This document shows positions 1 to 9,799 of a stretch of DNA of 64,000 nt, one piece after another (the first letter of the stretch is position 1; every line of letters begins with the position of its first letter). A model generated the notes under the pieces. It was not told the DNA's origin. It did no database searches and worked only from the letters and a program-made list of their open reading frames with translations. Position numbers and translations under genes: made by a program. This stretch comes from an uncultured Ignavibacteria bacterium (GTDB taxonomy: Bacteria; Bacteroidota; Ignavibacteria; SZUA-365), in contig CAJXVM010000020.1 in the NCBI GenBank assembly GCA_913061095.1, positions 23,835 to 87,834 on the forward strand, in the 5' to 3' direction.

Positions 1-1
1 C

Positions 2-583
2 ATGACCGAGGATGCGCGCTACGACCATATCGCCGTCGTCATCGGCGTGCTGGTGCTGGCGGTCGCCTTCACCTCGCGCATGCTCAACGCCAAGACGCTC
101 ATCGCGCTGCTGCTCGCCGGTGCGGTGGGATGGACGCTGTACGCGGAGAAGCCGCGCAAGCTGGATCTTGAGGCGGAGACCGTCAAGCAGGCGGCCGAGT
201 GGTATATCGAGCAGCCGGAGGAATTCCGGGAGCGGCCCCTGTACGGGAATCACGTGCTCTTCCGCTATTTTTCCGACATCGACATCAACGACGCGAACCG
301 CGACCGCTCGATGCAGCTCGAAACGCTCGCCGAAGCCGCACCCGGATCGATCGTGGTCTGGGACAGCCATTACGGCAACAGCCAGTTCGGCGGCGACGTG
401 CCGATGGAGTTCTTCGAGGGCAATCCGGATTACCGGCTGCTCGAGCAGTTCATCGCCCCGAACCGCGCCTTCGGCGTGCTGGTCTTCGAGAAGGCAGATG
501 GCAGTCAGCAGTCAGTGCCGGAAACCGCGCCGGCGCAATCCGCTCCGGCTCCCGCGGAAACCGTGCCGCCGGTTCAGGAGTAA
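2..583 (+). CDS. C-terminal part of a membrane protein, possibly a GT-C type glycosyltransferase (5' end outside window)
   Basis: The reading frame is open from the first base, so the gene very probably starts upstream and only the last 190 or so residues are visible. They begin with two hydrophobic segments (about residues 9-25 and 31-47). A soluble domain follows, with motifs such as IVVWDSHYGN and RAFGVLVFEK, and then a short Pro/Ala-rich tail. A membrane block followed by a small soluble C-terminal domain is the layout of polytopic GT39-like glycosyltransferases, and the soluble part reminds me of them. No catalytic residue is visible, so the function is a guess. The gene ends about 210 bases before the lytic transglycosylase. 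Confidence 0.5.
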   Translation: MTEDARYDHIAVVIGVLVLAVAFTSRMLNAKTLIALLLAGAVGWTLYAEKPRKLDLEAETVKQAAEWYIEQPEEFRERPLYGNHVLFRYFSDIDINDANRDRSMQLETLAEAAPGSIVVWDSHYGNSQFGGDVPMEFFEGNPDYRLLEQFIAPNRAFGVLVFEKADGSQQSVPETAPAQSAPAPAETVPPVQE

Positions 584-676
584 GACCTGATGAAACGGCC
601 CTGAACGCAGCAGGAAGATCATGAGATGATGGTCTTCTACTGCATTGAAAATCCAATATGTTAGCCCGTTCATTTC

Positions 677-708
677 ATTGATTTTCTCAGGGCCTGTTCG
701 TAGTTTTT
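677..708 (+). promoter_or_regulatory. Possible Bacteroidota-type promoter for the lytic transglycosylase gene
   Basis: ATTG at 677-680 and TAGTTTTT at 701-708 are separated by 20 bp. This resembles the Bacteroidota pattern TTTG-N19-21-TAnnTTTG with one mismatch in each box. It would give a leader of about 80 nt. The match is imperfect and the site is only a candidate. Confidence 0.33.
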
Positions 709-795
709 AGAATATGTGTCCGGTAGGCGCGCCACGGGGCGGCCGATTTTTCCGGCGGCGCATCCCGCTATCCATGTTTTCCGATCCGAGGTTGT

Positions 796-3700
796 ATGCA
801 TCTGATTTCAGATACCTTCCGCCAGGGGATACCACGACTCTCTCTTCTGATCATGCTGGCTGTGCTGGCCTCCGCCTGTTCCTCGCAGAAGGAAATCACG
901 CGTGAGGAAAGCAATGAGAGCGGCGCTCCCTCCGCGGAGACGCTGATCGACACGCTTGCCCCGGCGCCGGGAGCCCCGCTGCTGCCGCGGCCGCAGCTTG
1001 CGATCGACGACATTCCGTCCGCTCCGGAAGTGAATGAAAGCGAACGCGAGCCGCTGCTCGACCGCGGACGTCTGCATATTCTGCTCGCCACGAAGGCGCT
1101 GGAGGGCGGAGACACGCTCAATGCCATCGAACAGGCCACGCTGGCCTCCCAGAAAATGGACCGTGCAAGCTACCTCCCGCATATCGAGGAGGATGCGCGG
1201 TACCACGAGTTGCAGAACCGTCTCAAAGCGGTGTACCGCGGCTGCGCCGGACTGATCGAAAGCGCGGACGTCGATGTGCCCATCTCCGCGCTTCAGCTGC
1301 TGGCGGATGAAAACGCCGAGGCGGATACGTCGGATCTGGCGGCCCTGACATTCAAGGAGCCCCCGCGCACGACCATCCCGCTGCCGCTGAACGAAGAGGT
1401 GGAAAAGAACATCGTTTACTTCACCACCAAGATGCGCAAGCATTTCATCAAGTGGCTGGAGCGTTCGGGACGCTATTTCCCCGTCATGCGCCCGATCCTC
1501 CGCGAGGAGGGGATGCCGGATGAGATCATCTATCTCACCATGATCGAGAGCGGCGTCAATCCCTTCGCGCGCTCATGGGCGGCATGCGTCGGACTCTGGC
1601 AGTTCCTGAAATCCACCGGCGAGATGTACGGCCTCAAAGGCGACTGGTATATCGACGAGCGCCGCGATCCGGAGCTGGCCACACGCGCGGCTGCGCGACA
1701 CCTGCGCGACCTCTACAACCGCTTCGACGACTGGCACCTGGCGCTGGCCGCGTACAATGCTGGTCCGGGACGCATCAGCCGCGCCATCCGGAAAAGCGGG
1801 AAGGAGAATCCCTCCTACTGGGAGATCCGGAAATACCTGCCGCGGGAGACGCAGAATTACGTGCCGCGCTACATCGCCACATCCATCATCGCCCTCGACA
1901 CGGCGGAATACGACTTCACCGGTATCCAGTACCAGCAGCCGCTGACCGCGGAGTCCGTCTCCGTTGACAAACCCTATCATCTCAAGGATCTCGGTGTATG
2001 TGTGGGACTCTCGCTGGAGGAACTGCAGGAGCTCAATCCCACGCTGCTCCAGCCGATCACACCGCCGCGTCACTTCACGCTGCGCATCCCCCAGGGACGC
2101 GGGCAGACCTTCGCTTCCAATATCGGCAACGTGCCGGTGCGAAAAACCCAGGAGATCGTGATTGTCGAACACAAGGTGCGGCGCGGCGAAAGCCTGTATC
2201 GGCTCGCCAAGAAATACCGCGTGACCGTCGGACAGATCGTCAAGCTCAACGAGATGAGCAGCGCGCGGCACCTGCAGATCGGTGAAATTCTCCGCATTCC
2301 GAAGAAGGAAGTCATCGATCCGAGCTCCTACGCCGTAGCCATGGACAACATCAGCAATCCCGACAGCGACGTCGATCCCACCCGCCGCACCAACGGGCGT
2401 CTCAAGCGCGAGCTCACCGTGGAGAAGGGATGGACACTCGGCAGTATCGCCCGCCGCTTTGACGTAACCGTGCATGACCTGATGACCTGGAACGAAATGG
2501 AATCCGACGACCGGCTGCTCGCCGGGTCGACCATCGACATCTGGCTGCGGGAGGAGCAGCTCGAATCCGATACGGAAACGCTGATGGCCGATACTGAGAC
2601 CCTGCTGGCAGATGCCTCGGAAAGCGGTGCCTCGGGTGAAAACCTGCAGCGCGTGTTCGAGGGAACATCCGACGGCGGTCCCTCCGCCGCCGTGGCATCC
2701 TCCGTGTCAACCGCGGATACGAAAGTCGAAGTCCGCGCCGACGCGTTTTCCACCATCCACACCGTGCGCCGCGGCGAAACACTCGCCAGCATCGCCGACG
2801 CATTCGACGTCACCATCCAGCAGCTCAAAGAGTGGAATGGGCTGAAGGGTTCAAACATCCGCAGCGGCAGCACCCTCGAGGTAAAAAGCCGGTCGATCCC
2901 TCGGAAATCAACCGATATCGCGCATGAATCCCACCGATCCCTTGATGGTAGCGCCGACCCAACGGGTCGGCGGACCGACACGCCATCATCCCGTGCAGAC
3001 GGAAGCCAGGACGTCAAGGGTAGCGCCGACCCAACGGGTCGGCGGACCGACACGCCATCATCCCGTGCAGACGGAAGCCAGGACGTCAAGGGCAGCGCCG
3101 ACCCAACGGGTCGGCGATCGGGTGAGCGAGCGAACCAGGACAAACCCTCCGGCAAAGACACTGTACACACCGTCAGAAAGGGTGAAACGCTGTATAGCAT
3201 TTCGAAATCCTTCGGGGTGACTGTCGGACAGCTGATGGAGTGGAACTCGCTCTCCGATCACGCGATCAAGATCGGCCAGAAGCTCCGCATTCATCTCCCC
3301 GCCGGATCGAAGCAGGTGCGGAAGTCGGCTCCGGCCGTCGAGAAACAGCCGAAAACGGCTGCGGATCAAACCGTGGAGCAAAAAGCAGCCGCGGGACATG
3401 ACGCAAAGCAAAAAACGGCCGCACAGACCGGCGGGAGTCAAGAGAAAGCCGCGGAAGATGAAGGCATGAAAACCTACACCGTCACCAGCGGCGGCACCGT
3501 CTCGGTGTACACCGTGCAGGCCGGCGACAATCTCTACAGTATCTCCCGCGCTTTCAGCGTCTCGGTCGATGAACTCAAGAAGGCCAATAACCTCAGCGGC
3601 AATAACATCCGCGTGGGACAGCAGCTGCGCATTCCCGGACTGCACGTCGAGGGTGATCCGCATGCCGCCGGGAAGGACGTCCCGGCCGATGAGGATACTC

Positions 3701-4320
3701 CTGTTGACGAGCAGGCGGCTGTCGATGACGCGGCTGCCGCGCCGGCGTCGGAAAAGACAGCCTCCGGGCGCGATACGACCGTGGTCGTCGACGGGAACGA
3801 GGTCACCATTACGCGCTACCGGGTGAAAAAGGGCGAAACGCTGCGCAGCATTGCCCACGACTTTGGTGTGACAGTTGCCGATCTGCGCCTGTGGAACAAA
3901 ATCCCCGGTGACAATATCCGTATCGGTCAGGAACTGCTCATCCGTACGAACGGGAAAAAGGCGGCGGATGGCGATAACGCATCTGAAGCGCCGCAGAACG
4001 CACCGTCGCCGGACCCACCGTCACCGGACGCGAAGGCACCGGGAGCGAAGGCGCCGGATGAGACGGCACCGGATGAGACGGCACCGGATGCGAAGGTGCA
4101 GAAGCAGAAGGCGGCGGAAAGTACCCGGGAAAAGACGGAAGCCGTGGATACTGAAGCGGACGCAGAGGACGGCCGCTCGGAGTATATCGTCAAGAAGGGC
4201 GACACACTCTACAGCATCTCCCGCGAGCTGGGTGTCACGGTTAATCAGCTGCGCGCTTGGAATTCACTGGGCGATGTGCTCAGGATCGGTCAGAAGATCG
4301 TATATTATACCGGCAAGTAA
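796..4320 (+). CDS. mltD: MltD-like membrane-bound lytic murein transglycosylase with seven LysM domains
   Basis: This enzyme should cleave peptidoglycan glycan strands from the periplasmic face of the outer membrane. The N-terminus is a lipoprotein signal with lipobox LASAC. An SLT/lysozyme-like domain spans about residues 215-330, with the catalytic Glu in MIESG (about residue 251), then GLWQF and [11 protein letters not shown]. Seven LysM peptidoglycan-binding domains start near residues 456, 536, 653, 790, 904, 1006 and 1129. Known MltD proteins carry fewer LysM domains and are much shorter than these 1174 residues. The linker between LysM 3 and LysM 4 contains a 24-residue tandem repeat (GSADPTGRR...) encoded by hairpin-forming DNA. 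Other linkers are rich in Pro, Ala, Lys and Glu. The downstream LCP-family gene suggests a shared envelope role. Confidence 0.9.
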   Translation: MHLISDTFRQGIPRLSLLIMLAVLASACSSQKEITREESNESGAPSAETLIDTLAPAPGAPLLPRPQLAIDDIPSAPEVNESEREPLLDRGRLHILLATKALEGGDTLNAIEQATLASQKMDRASYLPHIEEDARYHELQNRLKAVYRGCAGLIESADVDVPISALQLLADENAEADTSDLAALTFKEPPRTTIPLPLNEEVEKNIVYFTTKMRKHFIKWLERSGRYFPVMRPILREEGMPDEIIYLTMIESGVNPFARSWAACVGLWQFLKSTGEMYGLKGDWYIDERRDPELATRAAARHLRDLYNRFDDWHLALAAYNAGPGRISRAIRKSGKENPSYWEIRKYLPRETQNYVPRYIATSIIALDTAEYDFTGIQYQQPLTAESVSVDKPYHLKDLGVCVGLSLEELQELNPTLLQPITPPRHFTLRIPQGRGQTFASNIGNVPVRKTQEIVIVEHKVRRGESLYRLAKKYRVTVGQIVKLNEMSSARHLQIGEILRIPKKEVIDPSSYAVAMDNISNPDSDVDPTRRTNGRLKRELTVEKGWTLGSIARRFDVTVHDLMTWNEMESDDRLLAGSTIDIWLREEQLESDTETLMADTETLLADASESGASGENLQRVFEGTSDGGPSAAVASSVSTADTKVEVRADAFSTIHTVRRGETLASIADAFDVTIQQLKEWNGLKGSNIRSGSTLEVKSRSIPRKSTDIAHESHRSLDGSADPTGRRTDTPSSRADGSQDVKGSADPTGRRTDTPSSRADGSQDVKGSADPTGRRSGERANQDKPSGKDTVHTVRKGETLYSISKSFGVTVGQLMEWNSLSDHAIKIGQKLRIHLPAGSKQVRKSAPAVEKQPKTAADQTVEQKAAAGHDAKQKTAAQTGGSQEKAAEDEGMKTYTVTSGGTVSVYTVQAGDNLYSISRAFSVSVDELKKANNLSGNNIRVGQQLRIPGLHVEGDPHAAGKDVPADEDTPVDEQAAVDDAAAAPASEKTASGRDTTVVVDGNEVTITRYRVKKGETLRSIAHDFGVTVADLRLWNKIPGDNIRIGQELLIRTNGKKAADGDNASEAPQNAPSPDPPSPDAKAPGAKAPDETAPDETAPDAKVQKQKAAESTREKTEAVDTEADAEDGRSEYIVKKGDTLYSISRELGVTVNQLRAWNSLGDVLRIGQKIVYYTGK
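2952..3116. repeat. Three in-frame hairpin repeats inside the lytic transglycosylase gene
   Basis: The 21-bp hairpin CGCCGACCC-AAC-GGGTCGGCG (9-bp perfect stem, 3-nt loop) occurs at 2952-2972, 3024-3044 and 3096-3116, exactly 72 bp apart. The repeated 72-bp unit is almost identical between copies and encodes 24 residues without breaking the frame. Two full units and a partial third are present. The hairpin shares its CC-AAC-GG core and stem layout with the intergenic repeats at 13941-14047. The CCGTGCAG string in the spacers is also shared. Confidence 0.9.
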
Positions 4321-4345
4321 ACGTCCTTTTTCGCTGATTCGCTGA

Positions 4346-4363
4346 CGTCCCTCGAGAGGGACG
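4346..4363 (+). terminator. Small hairpin between the transglycosylase and LCP genes
   Basis: CGTCCCTC and GAGGGACG form an 8-bp inverted repeat with a 2-nt centre. No T-run follows. Its right arm overlaps the purine-rich stretch that may serve as the ribosome-binding site of the next gene, so it could affect translation there rather than termination. Confidence 0.25.
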
Positions 4364-4366
4364 CAT

Positions 4367-5974
4367 GTGCCCATGAACACCTATGAACGGCACAGGCTGT
4401 ATCGGTTGCGGAAGCATCGCACCCGTATCATCCGCCGGCGCGTGATTTCGGTGGCGGCGACGCTCGTGTTGTTCGTCGCCGGCTGGTATATGCTTGCACG
4501 CCTGACGCCGGAAGAGTACGCTCCGCCGGCGCCCGACGACGTGGGATCAGTGGCGGCACGGCAGCTCGCGCATACTGCGGCGATATCCATCAACCGCGTG
4601 CACGAACAGCTCCAGCCGGCCTATCGTGATGAGGCGAAACAGAGCGTGTTCGCGTTGTTCGATACCGCCGCGGGCACGCAGGGTCGGAACGACAGCGACG
4701 CGTCAGACGGTGGTGACGCCTCAGACGGAGGTGATACCGGCGGCAGCGATAGCGTGTACAGTGGCGAAGATGTGGACGCGCGCGATGACGCGCGTGACGA
4801 TGTGAACGCCCCCGACGACGCGGACGGCATCGGCGGTGCGGAATACCGCTCGGATACCGGGTTCCTCCAGCCGTTCGTCGGATCCCTGGCACTGCAGGAT
4901 TCCAATCCCGCACAGGGTGCACGTCCCCTGCGCTCCTCCGTGGCGGATCCCCCACCCGGGAAATCGGATATGCCGCATCGGGAGCTGGACATTCTTCTCA
5001 TCGGACTTGACAGCCGTCTCGGCAAGGGACGCGGTCGCGCCGATGCACTTCATCTTTTCACCATCGACCTCGACGCTCCTTCCGTCCGTATCACGAGCAT
5101 TCCCCGCGGCACGTATTCCGATCTCGGATACGAAAACGAAGCCTCCAACATCATTGCCAACGTGCGTTCTGCGAGGGGACGCGTGGAACTGCAGCGCCGC
5201 GTCGCCCGCATCTGCCGGCGCGACAGTGTGCCGTACTACGTCGAAGTCGGTTTCTCCGACGCCTTCGGATTGCTCGAACTGCTGGGCTACACTGATCCGG
5301 TAGCCGAGCTGCAGGCACTGCGGCAGCGCCGCATCTACCAGTACGGCGATCACAACCGCTGCTATAACCAGGGGCTCTTCCTCCGCAGCGCGACACTGCG
5401 GCTGCTGCCGCTGCTCGAAGGTGTGACCGGTGATGTGCTCCTTCGCGCGGGACTCGACCTCGTGCATACCAACCTCACCCGCGAGCAGTGCCGCGGCATC
5501 GCGTATATTCTCAATGATGCCGGTGCAGCGCGGCTCCCGGAGCTCGTGAGTGTCAGGTTGCGCAGCCGCTTCCGGCACCATATCGAGCGCGCGCCTCGCG
5601 AAGCAATCCATGCGCATGCGGTTCGCGGTATCGACTACAGTGACCTCGGCGGCACCACGAACCTCGCCGAGCGCCGCATCCGCTCCGCGCTTGCCGAGGC
5701 ATCCGTCGATACCGGAAAGCCACGGCGTGTCAGGGAAAGGCTCCTCGTCATGTTCCGCCAGCACGGATGGCTTCAGATCAGCGATCGCGTGCTTCGCAGA
5801 CAGCTGCGGGATTCACTTGCCGGCACGCTGATCGCCGCCTGCACGGAACTTGGAAATACAGAGGAGATTCGGGAGATCCGTCGCACGATCGATGCCGATA
5901 ATGTGTTGTTCTACCAGGAAGAACCACTGCCGGCACATACCGCACCGCGCGGCTCCTCCGGTACCACCCGCTGA
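4367..5974 (+). CDS. LytR-CpsA-Psr (LCP) family protein, divergent
   Basis: LCP proteins transfer lipid-linked polymers to peptidoglycan or surface acceptors at the membrane. Here a basic N-terminus is followed by one membrane anchor (about residues 28-46). A Ser/Asp/Gly-rich acidic linker covers about residues 105-150. The LCP-like core starts near residue 208: DILLIGLDSR with D215 and R217, RADALHLFTID, then SIPRGTYSD near residue 244. Most LCP proteins have an Asp after that Arg and this one has Gly, so activity is uncertain. I place the start at GTG 4367 because GAGAGG lies just upstream; ATG 4373 is equally possible. It is probably in one unit with the preceding murein transglycosylase. 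Confidence 0.72.
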   Translation: MPMNTYERHRLYRLRKHRTRIIRRRVISVAATLVLFVAGWYMLARLTPEEYAPPAPDDVGSVAARQLAHTAAISINRVHEQLQPAYRDEAKQSVFALFDTAAGTQGRNDSDASDGGDASDGGDTGGSDSVYSGEDVDARDDARDDVNAPDDADGIGGAEYRSDTGFLQPFVGSLALQDSNPAQGARPLRSSVADPPPGKSDMPHRELDILLIGLDSRLGKGRGRADALHLFTIDLDAPSVRITSIPRGTYSDLGYENEASNIIANVRSARGRVELQRRVARICRRDSVPYYVEVGFSDAFGLLELLGYTDPVAELQALRQRRIYQYGDHNRCYNQGLFLRSATLRLLPLLEGVTGDVLLRAGLDLVHTNLTREQCRGIAYILNDAGAARLPELVSVRLRSRFRHHIERAPREAIHAHAVRGIDYSDLGGTTNLAERRIRSALAEASVDTGKPRRVRERLLVMFRQHGWLQISDRVLRRQLRDSLAGTLIAACTELGNTEEIREIRRTIDADNVLFYQEEPLPAHTAPRGSSGTTR

Positions 5975-5978
5975 CCTG

Positions 5979-6009
5979 TTGGAACTTCGCGATGTGTCGG
6001 CTATCTTGA
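5979..6009 (+). promoter_or_regulatory. Weak promoter-like sequence upstream of glgP
   Basis: TTGG at 5979-5982 and TATCTTGA at 6002-6009 are 19 bp apart, a rough fit to TTTG-N19-TAnnTTTG. They lie just after the LCP gene stop, in a 198-bp gap before the glgP start chosen here. Confidence 0.28.
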
Positions 6010-6172
6010 AATTCCTGTTCTGTTTTGACACCGGGAGCCGTCGATCAGTGGGGCCCAGCCAGCGGTCACTACTGGCCGCCGTCAATTGTGACAATGGCAC
6101 GGCCCACTTGTCCGGGTGCCTCCCGGCATCGGAATGGAACCGATCGTATTATCAGCAAACGAGGAAGTGAAC

Positions 6173-8302
6173 ATGAATTCCACTTTCATGGAACGCACGG
6201 AACAGGCGATTCGCGGATTGCGTCGTCTCGCATATAATCTCTGGTGGACCTGGAATCCCAAGGCGCAGGACATTTTCCATGCTTTGTCTGAGCGGAAGTG
6301 GCGCTCTTCCAATCACAATGCTGTTGCTGTCCTGAAGTCCATTTCCCACGCCGAACTGCAGGCGCGGCTCTGCGAGAAGGAATTTCTCGAACAGGTCGAG
6401 TCCGTGCTGCAGGAGTTCGAAAATTACATGGGAAAAAAGGATACCTGGTACACGGCAAACACGTCCGGCAACGGTTCTCGGCTGGTGGCGTATTTCAGTG
6501 CCGAATTCGGCCTGCATGAGTGCCTGCCGATTTATTCCGGCGGCCTCGGCGTGCTCGCAGGCGACCACACGAAATCCGCCAGCGATCTCGGCGTCCCCTT
6601 CATCGGTGTGAGCCTTTTCTATCGCAACGGCTATTTCCAGCAGACGCTCGGTCCCGATGGGTGGCAGCACGAATCATATCCACTGATCGATCCCGACACC
6701 ATCCCCGTCGAGCTCGTCACCGACGATGCTGGGAATCCAGTCACCGCATCCGTGCAGATTGCCCATGCCACCGTGACCTTTCATGCATACCGGATCAATG
6801 TCGGCAGGGCGACCATTTACCTGCTCGACACCAACAGGGAAGAGAACGATCTCCATTATCGGGAGATCACATCGCGCGTGTACGGCGGTGACAGCACGAC
6901 GCGTGTCATGCAGGAAACCATTCTCGGTATCGGTGGTGTCCGTTTGCTCCGGAAACTGGGTATAGCCCCGCGCGTTTTCCATATGAATGAGGGCCACAGC
7001 GCCTTTCTGACACTGGAGTTGCTGCGTGAGCGGCTGGCACAGGGCGACACGCGTGCGGATGCGGAAGCCTGGGTACGCGATCACAGCGTATTTACGACGC
7101 ACACGCCCGTTCCTGCTGGACACGACCGTTTCACACCGGATCTCCTCGACCATCTGCTTTCCATGTTCCGCGAGCGCCTCGGTTTCGATCACGAAACGCT
7201 GATGTCCTACGGCCGCGAGCGACCCGACGACAGCGAGGAGACATTCTGCATGACCGTTCTCGCCCTGAAGATGTCCCAGGCCGCGAACGGTGTCAGCGAA
7301 CTGCACGGACAGATCAGCAGGGATATGTGGAAAGGGCTGTTTCACGTTGACAACAGTGAAGAGGTCCCGATCGGACACATCACAAACGGCGTGCATATCC
7401 TGGGATGGATGGCCAATCGCACCCGTCAGTTCTGGCACAAGCATCTCGGACAGAAGTGGATTTACTATCTCAAGCAGGAGGCCATCTGGGCGCAGGTCTC
7501 CGACCCCGAACTTATCCCCGATGAAGAACTCTGGGCGCTCCGCTATGGTCTGCGGCGGGATCTGATAGAATATGTTCGCCGCATGATGCGTCATCAGTTC
7601 CAGCGCGTCGGTGCGGATTACGATACCGTCCAGGGCAGCATCCTCAATCCCGATGCACTGACAATCGGCTTCGCCCGGCGATTCGCTACCTACAAGCGCG
7701 CGCCACTGTTCTTCCGCGATTTCAATCGCGTCGTGGAGCTGATCAACAACCCCGAGCGGCCCGTGCAGATTGTCTTCGCCGGCAAGGCGCATCCCCGTGA
7801 CGATCAGGGAAAGCGCTTCATCCAGGAAATCGTCGGGCATTCGAAAAATCCCGCCCTGTTCGGCAAGGTGGTGTTTCTCGAAAACTATGACATCAACGTC
7901 GCGCGGCACATGATTTCCGGAGTGGATCTCTGGCTGAATAATCCGCGTCGTCCGATGGAGGCGAGCGGGACCAGCGGGATGAAAATCCTTATTCACGGCG
8001 GACTGAATCTCAGTATTCTCGACGGCTGGTGGCGCGAGGGCTACAGTGGAGAAAACGGCTGGGCCATCGGCGAAGACTCAACCCCCGCATCCGTCGAAGA
8101 ACAGGATGAACGCGACGCCGCGCTGCTTCAGGAAATCCTCTTCAATGACGTAATCCCGGAGTTTTACGATCGCGATGAATACGGCATCCCGCGTAAGTGG
8201 CTGCAGCGTGTCAGGAAATCGATGGAAACCCTCATCCCGCAGTTCAACACCGACCGCATGGTGTCGGATTACGTGACGAAGTATTACCATATCACCGATT
8301 AA
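6173..8302 (+). CDS. glgP: Alpha-glucan (glycogen/maltodextrin) phosphorylase, GT35
   Basis: This PLP-dependent enzyme releases glucose-1-phosphate from alpha-1,4-glucans in the cytoplasm. The 709-residue length fits the shorter bacterial alpha-glucan phosphorylase subfamily. Signatures are NLWWTWNP near the N-terminus, AYFSAEFGLHECLPIYSGGL, VFHMNEGHSAF, FTTHTPVPAGHD, IGFARRFATYKRA, and EASGTSGMK with the PLP lysine near residue 604. I chose ATG 6173 because GAGGAAG lies 7 bases upstream and the protein then begins like its family. An in-frame ATG at 6116 would add 19 unconserved residues. It is followed closely by a dodecin gene. Confidence 0.95.
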   Translation: MNSTFMERTEQAIRGLRRLAYNLWWTWNPKAQDIFHALSERKWRSSNHNAVAVLKSISHAELQARLCEKEFLEQVESVLQEFENYMGKKDTWYTANTSGNGSRLVAYFSAEFGLHECLPIYSGGLGVLAGDHTKSASDLGVPFIGVSLFYRNGYFQQTLGPDGWQHESYPLIDPDTIPVELVTDDAGNPVTASVQIAHATVTFHAYRINVGRATIYLLDTNREENDLHYREITSRVYGGDSTTRVMQETILGIGGVRLLRKLGIAPRVFHMNEGHSAFLTLELLRERLAQGDTRADAEAWVRDHSVFTTHTPVPAGHDRFTPDLLDHLLSMFRERLGFDHETLMSYGRERPDDSEETFCMTVLALKMSQAANGVSELHGQISRDMWKGLFHVDNSEEVPIGHITNGVHILGWMANRTRQFWHKHLGQKWIYYLKQEAIWAQVSDPELIPDEELWALRYGLRRDLIEYVRRMMRHQFQRVGADYDTVQGSILNPDALTIGFARRFATYKRAPLFFRDFNRVVELINNPERPVQIVFAGKAHPRDDQGKRFIQEIVGHSKNPALFGKVVFLENYDINVARHMISGVDLWLNNPRRPMEASGTSGMKILIHGGLNLSILDGWWREGYSGENGWAIGEDSTPASVEEQDERDAALLQEILFNDVIPEFYDRDEYGIPRKWLQRVRKSMETLIPQFNTDRMVSDYVTKYYHITD

Positions 8303-8366
8303 CATGCGGCAGCAGGAACGCCTGCGCCGCGATTCATGTTCTTGCATTATCACAACAGGAGGCAAC

Positions 8367-8567
8367 ATGGCATCTGTTTTTGAGTACAAGGAAGTCGTCG
8401 GCATCTCCATCGAGAGTGTGGAAGCCGCAATTCAGGAGGGCCTCACCGAGGTTTCCGCCGATTACCAGGTCGCATGGTTCGAGGCCGTCTCTATTCGCGG
8501 CCGGATGGTGGATGAAAAAACCACGGAGTATCAGGTGACACTCAAAATCGGCTGCCGGCCCAAGTAA
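8367..8567 (+). CDS. Dodecin family flavin-binding protein
   Basis: The protein has 66 residues, the usual dodecin size. Dodecins form hollow dodecamers that store or buffer flavins. The pattern fits: a first strand with EYKEVVGIS, an amphipathic helix (SVEAAIQEGL), then the AWFEAVSIRGR strand, whose Trp is the flavin-stacking residue in characterised dodecins. The chain closes with YQVTLKIG. The start is set by AGGAGG about 6 bases before ATG 8367. The gene sits between glgP and a peroxiredoxin gene. Confidence 0.88.
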   Translation: MASVFEYKEVVGISIESVEAAIQEGLTEVSADYQVAWFEAVSIRGRMVDEKTTEYQVTLKIGCRPK

Positions 8568-8584
8568 TCATACACAGAAATGTC

Positions 8585-8620
8585 ACGGGTGGGTGCTTCG
8601 GCTGCTCGCCCGTTCTTCTT
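8585..8620 (+). terminator. Probable intrinsic terminator after the dodecin gene
   Basis: ACGGGTGGG (8585-8593) pairs with CTCGCCCGT (8605-8613) in a 9-bp stem containing two G-T pairs. The T-rich stretch TTCTTCTT follows immediately. It lies between the dodecin stop and the peroxiredoxin ribosome-binding site. Confidence 0.45.
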
Positions 8621-8641
8621 GGTCAACCGATCGGAGGATCT

Positions 8642-9103
8642 ATGCCCGCAGAAGGGAAAAAAGCTCCCGCATTTTCGCTGCCGTCCGTGAGCGGTGGAAC
8701 GGTCTCACTCAAGGACCTGAAGGGAAAAAACGTCGTGCTGTACTTCTATCCCAAAGACAATACGCCCGGCTGTACCCAGGAGTCCTGCGATTTTCGCGAC
8801 AACTTCGCCCGCATTCAGGCGAAGGGAGCGGTTGTGTTCGGCGTCAGTCCCGACAGCATCGCTTCGCATGAAAAATTCCGCAGCAAGTACGATCTGCCGT
8901 TCGATCTTCTCAGTGACGAATCGCATGAGATGCTCGAGACGTACGACGTTTGGAAGGAAAAAAACATGTACGGACGGAAATTTATGGGCGTCGAACGCAC
9001 GACCGTGCTCATCGATTCCGACGGCATCATCCGACGCATCTGGCCGAAGGTGAAGGTGAAGGGGCATGTTGACGATGTGCTCGCCGCCCTCGAGGAACTG
9101 TAA
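8642..9103 (+). CDS. bcp: Thiol peroxidase, Bcp/PrxQ-type peroxiredoxin
   Basis: The enzyme reduces hydroperoxides using thioredoxin. At 153 residues it has the usual Bcp length. The active site is TPGCTQESCDFRD, with the peroxidatic Cys at about residue 44 and the resolving Cys five residues later at 49, the Bcp arrangement. FYPKDNTPGC and the later GVERTTVLID are typical. CGGAGG lies 4-5 bases before the ATG. The next gene, DUF3501, is linked to oxidative-stress loci in other bacteria, so a shared role is possible. Confidence 0.93.
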   Translation: MPAEGKKAPAFSLPSVSGGTVSLKDLKGKNVVLYFYPKDNTPGCTQESCDFRDNFARIQAKGAVVFGVSPDSIASHEKFRSKYDLPFDLLSDESHEMLETYDVWKEKNMYGRKFMGVERTTVLIDSDGIIRRIWPKVKVKGHVDDVLAALEEL

Positions 9104-9217
9104 CATGGCTCCGGCCGGCAGCCGCGCGACAGCCAGCGACAGCCATGTGTCTGCCCGGTGCTGACATGCCCCTCATCGATCCTATTTCATCTCATTGTAT
9201 CACCGACCCGTGAATTC

Positions 9218-9799
9218 ATGAAACCCCTTGCTGTTCAGGAGATCCTGCCGATTGCGGAATACGAGCAACGCAGATCACAGTTTCGGAAGGAGGCGCAGGC
9301 GGAGCGTGACCTCCGGCGCATTGAGCTGGGTAACAGCTGCGTCATTATCTTTGAAAACCGCATGACGGTGCAGTACCAGGTGCAGGAAATGTTGCGTGTC
9401 GAACGTGACGATTCCGACGACCGCATCAAACTTGAACTCAGCTGCTTCAATTTGCTCATCCCCGGCGAGAACGAACTGAGTGCGACGCTGCTCATCCGCG
9501 TTCCCGAATACCGGGACGTCGACAATGTGTTGCAGAGTCTCAATGGCATCACGCATGAATGTATCAGCCTCGATATCGCCGGCGAACCGGTCTACGCCAC
9601 GTTTGACGTCGATGAGGACACACTGGTCTGTGACAGCGACGTCTTCTACGTTCGCTTTTCGATGACACCCGAGCAGGCTGCGGCCTTCTGCAATCCGTCC
9701 GTCGCCGTCGCCCTGCGTAGTACGCATGAAAAGTGCAGTGACACGGTTCCGATTTCCGCGGAACTCCGCAGCAGTCTTATCAAGGACCTCTCCTCATGA
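9218..9799 (+). CDS. DUF3501 family protein
   Basis: The core matches the DUF3501 pattern: RRIELGNSCVIIFENRMT, then VQYQVQEMLRVER, then LIPGENELSATLLI. The function of this family is not established. In proteobacteria its genes often sit beside rubrerythrin-like and Fe-S oxidoreductase genes. I start at ATG 9218 (MKPLAVQEI), which gives 193 residues; an in-frame ATG at 9158 would add 20 residues that do not look conserved. The stop overlaps the start of the next gene by 4 bases, so it is probably translated together with the PTPS and FolE genes. Confidence 0.72.
   Translation: MKPLAVQEILPIAEYEQRRSQFRKEAQAERDLRRIELGNSCVIIFENRMTVQYQVQEMLRVERDDSDDRIKLELSCFNLLIPGENELSATLLIRVPEYRDVDNVLQSLNGITHECISLDIAGEPVYATFDVDEDTLVCDSDVFYVRFSMTPEQAAAFCNPSVAVALRSTHEKCSDTVPISAELRSSLIKDLSS

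Noticed and set aside
768..3858. Long minus-strand reading frames opposite the lytic transglycosylase
   Set aside because: They are out-of-frame shadows of a GC-rich gene, with no domain, start signal or codon pattern of their own.
9103..9148. Inverted repeat ACATGGCT / AGCCATGT after the Bcp gene
   Set aside because: The 8-bp arms are 30 bases apart and no T-run follows, so it is not convincing as a terminator or operator.
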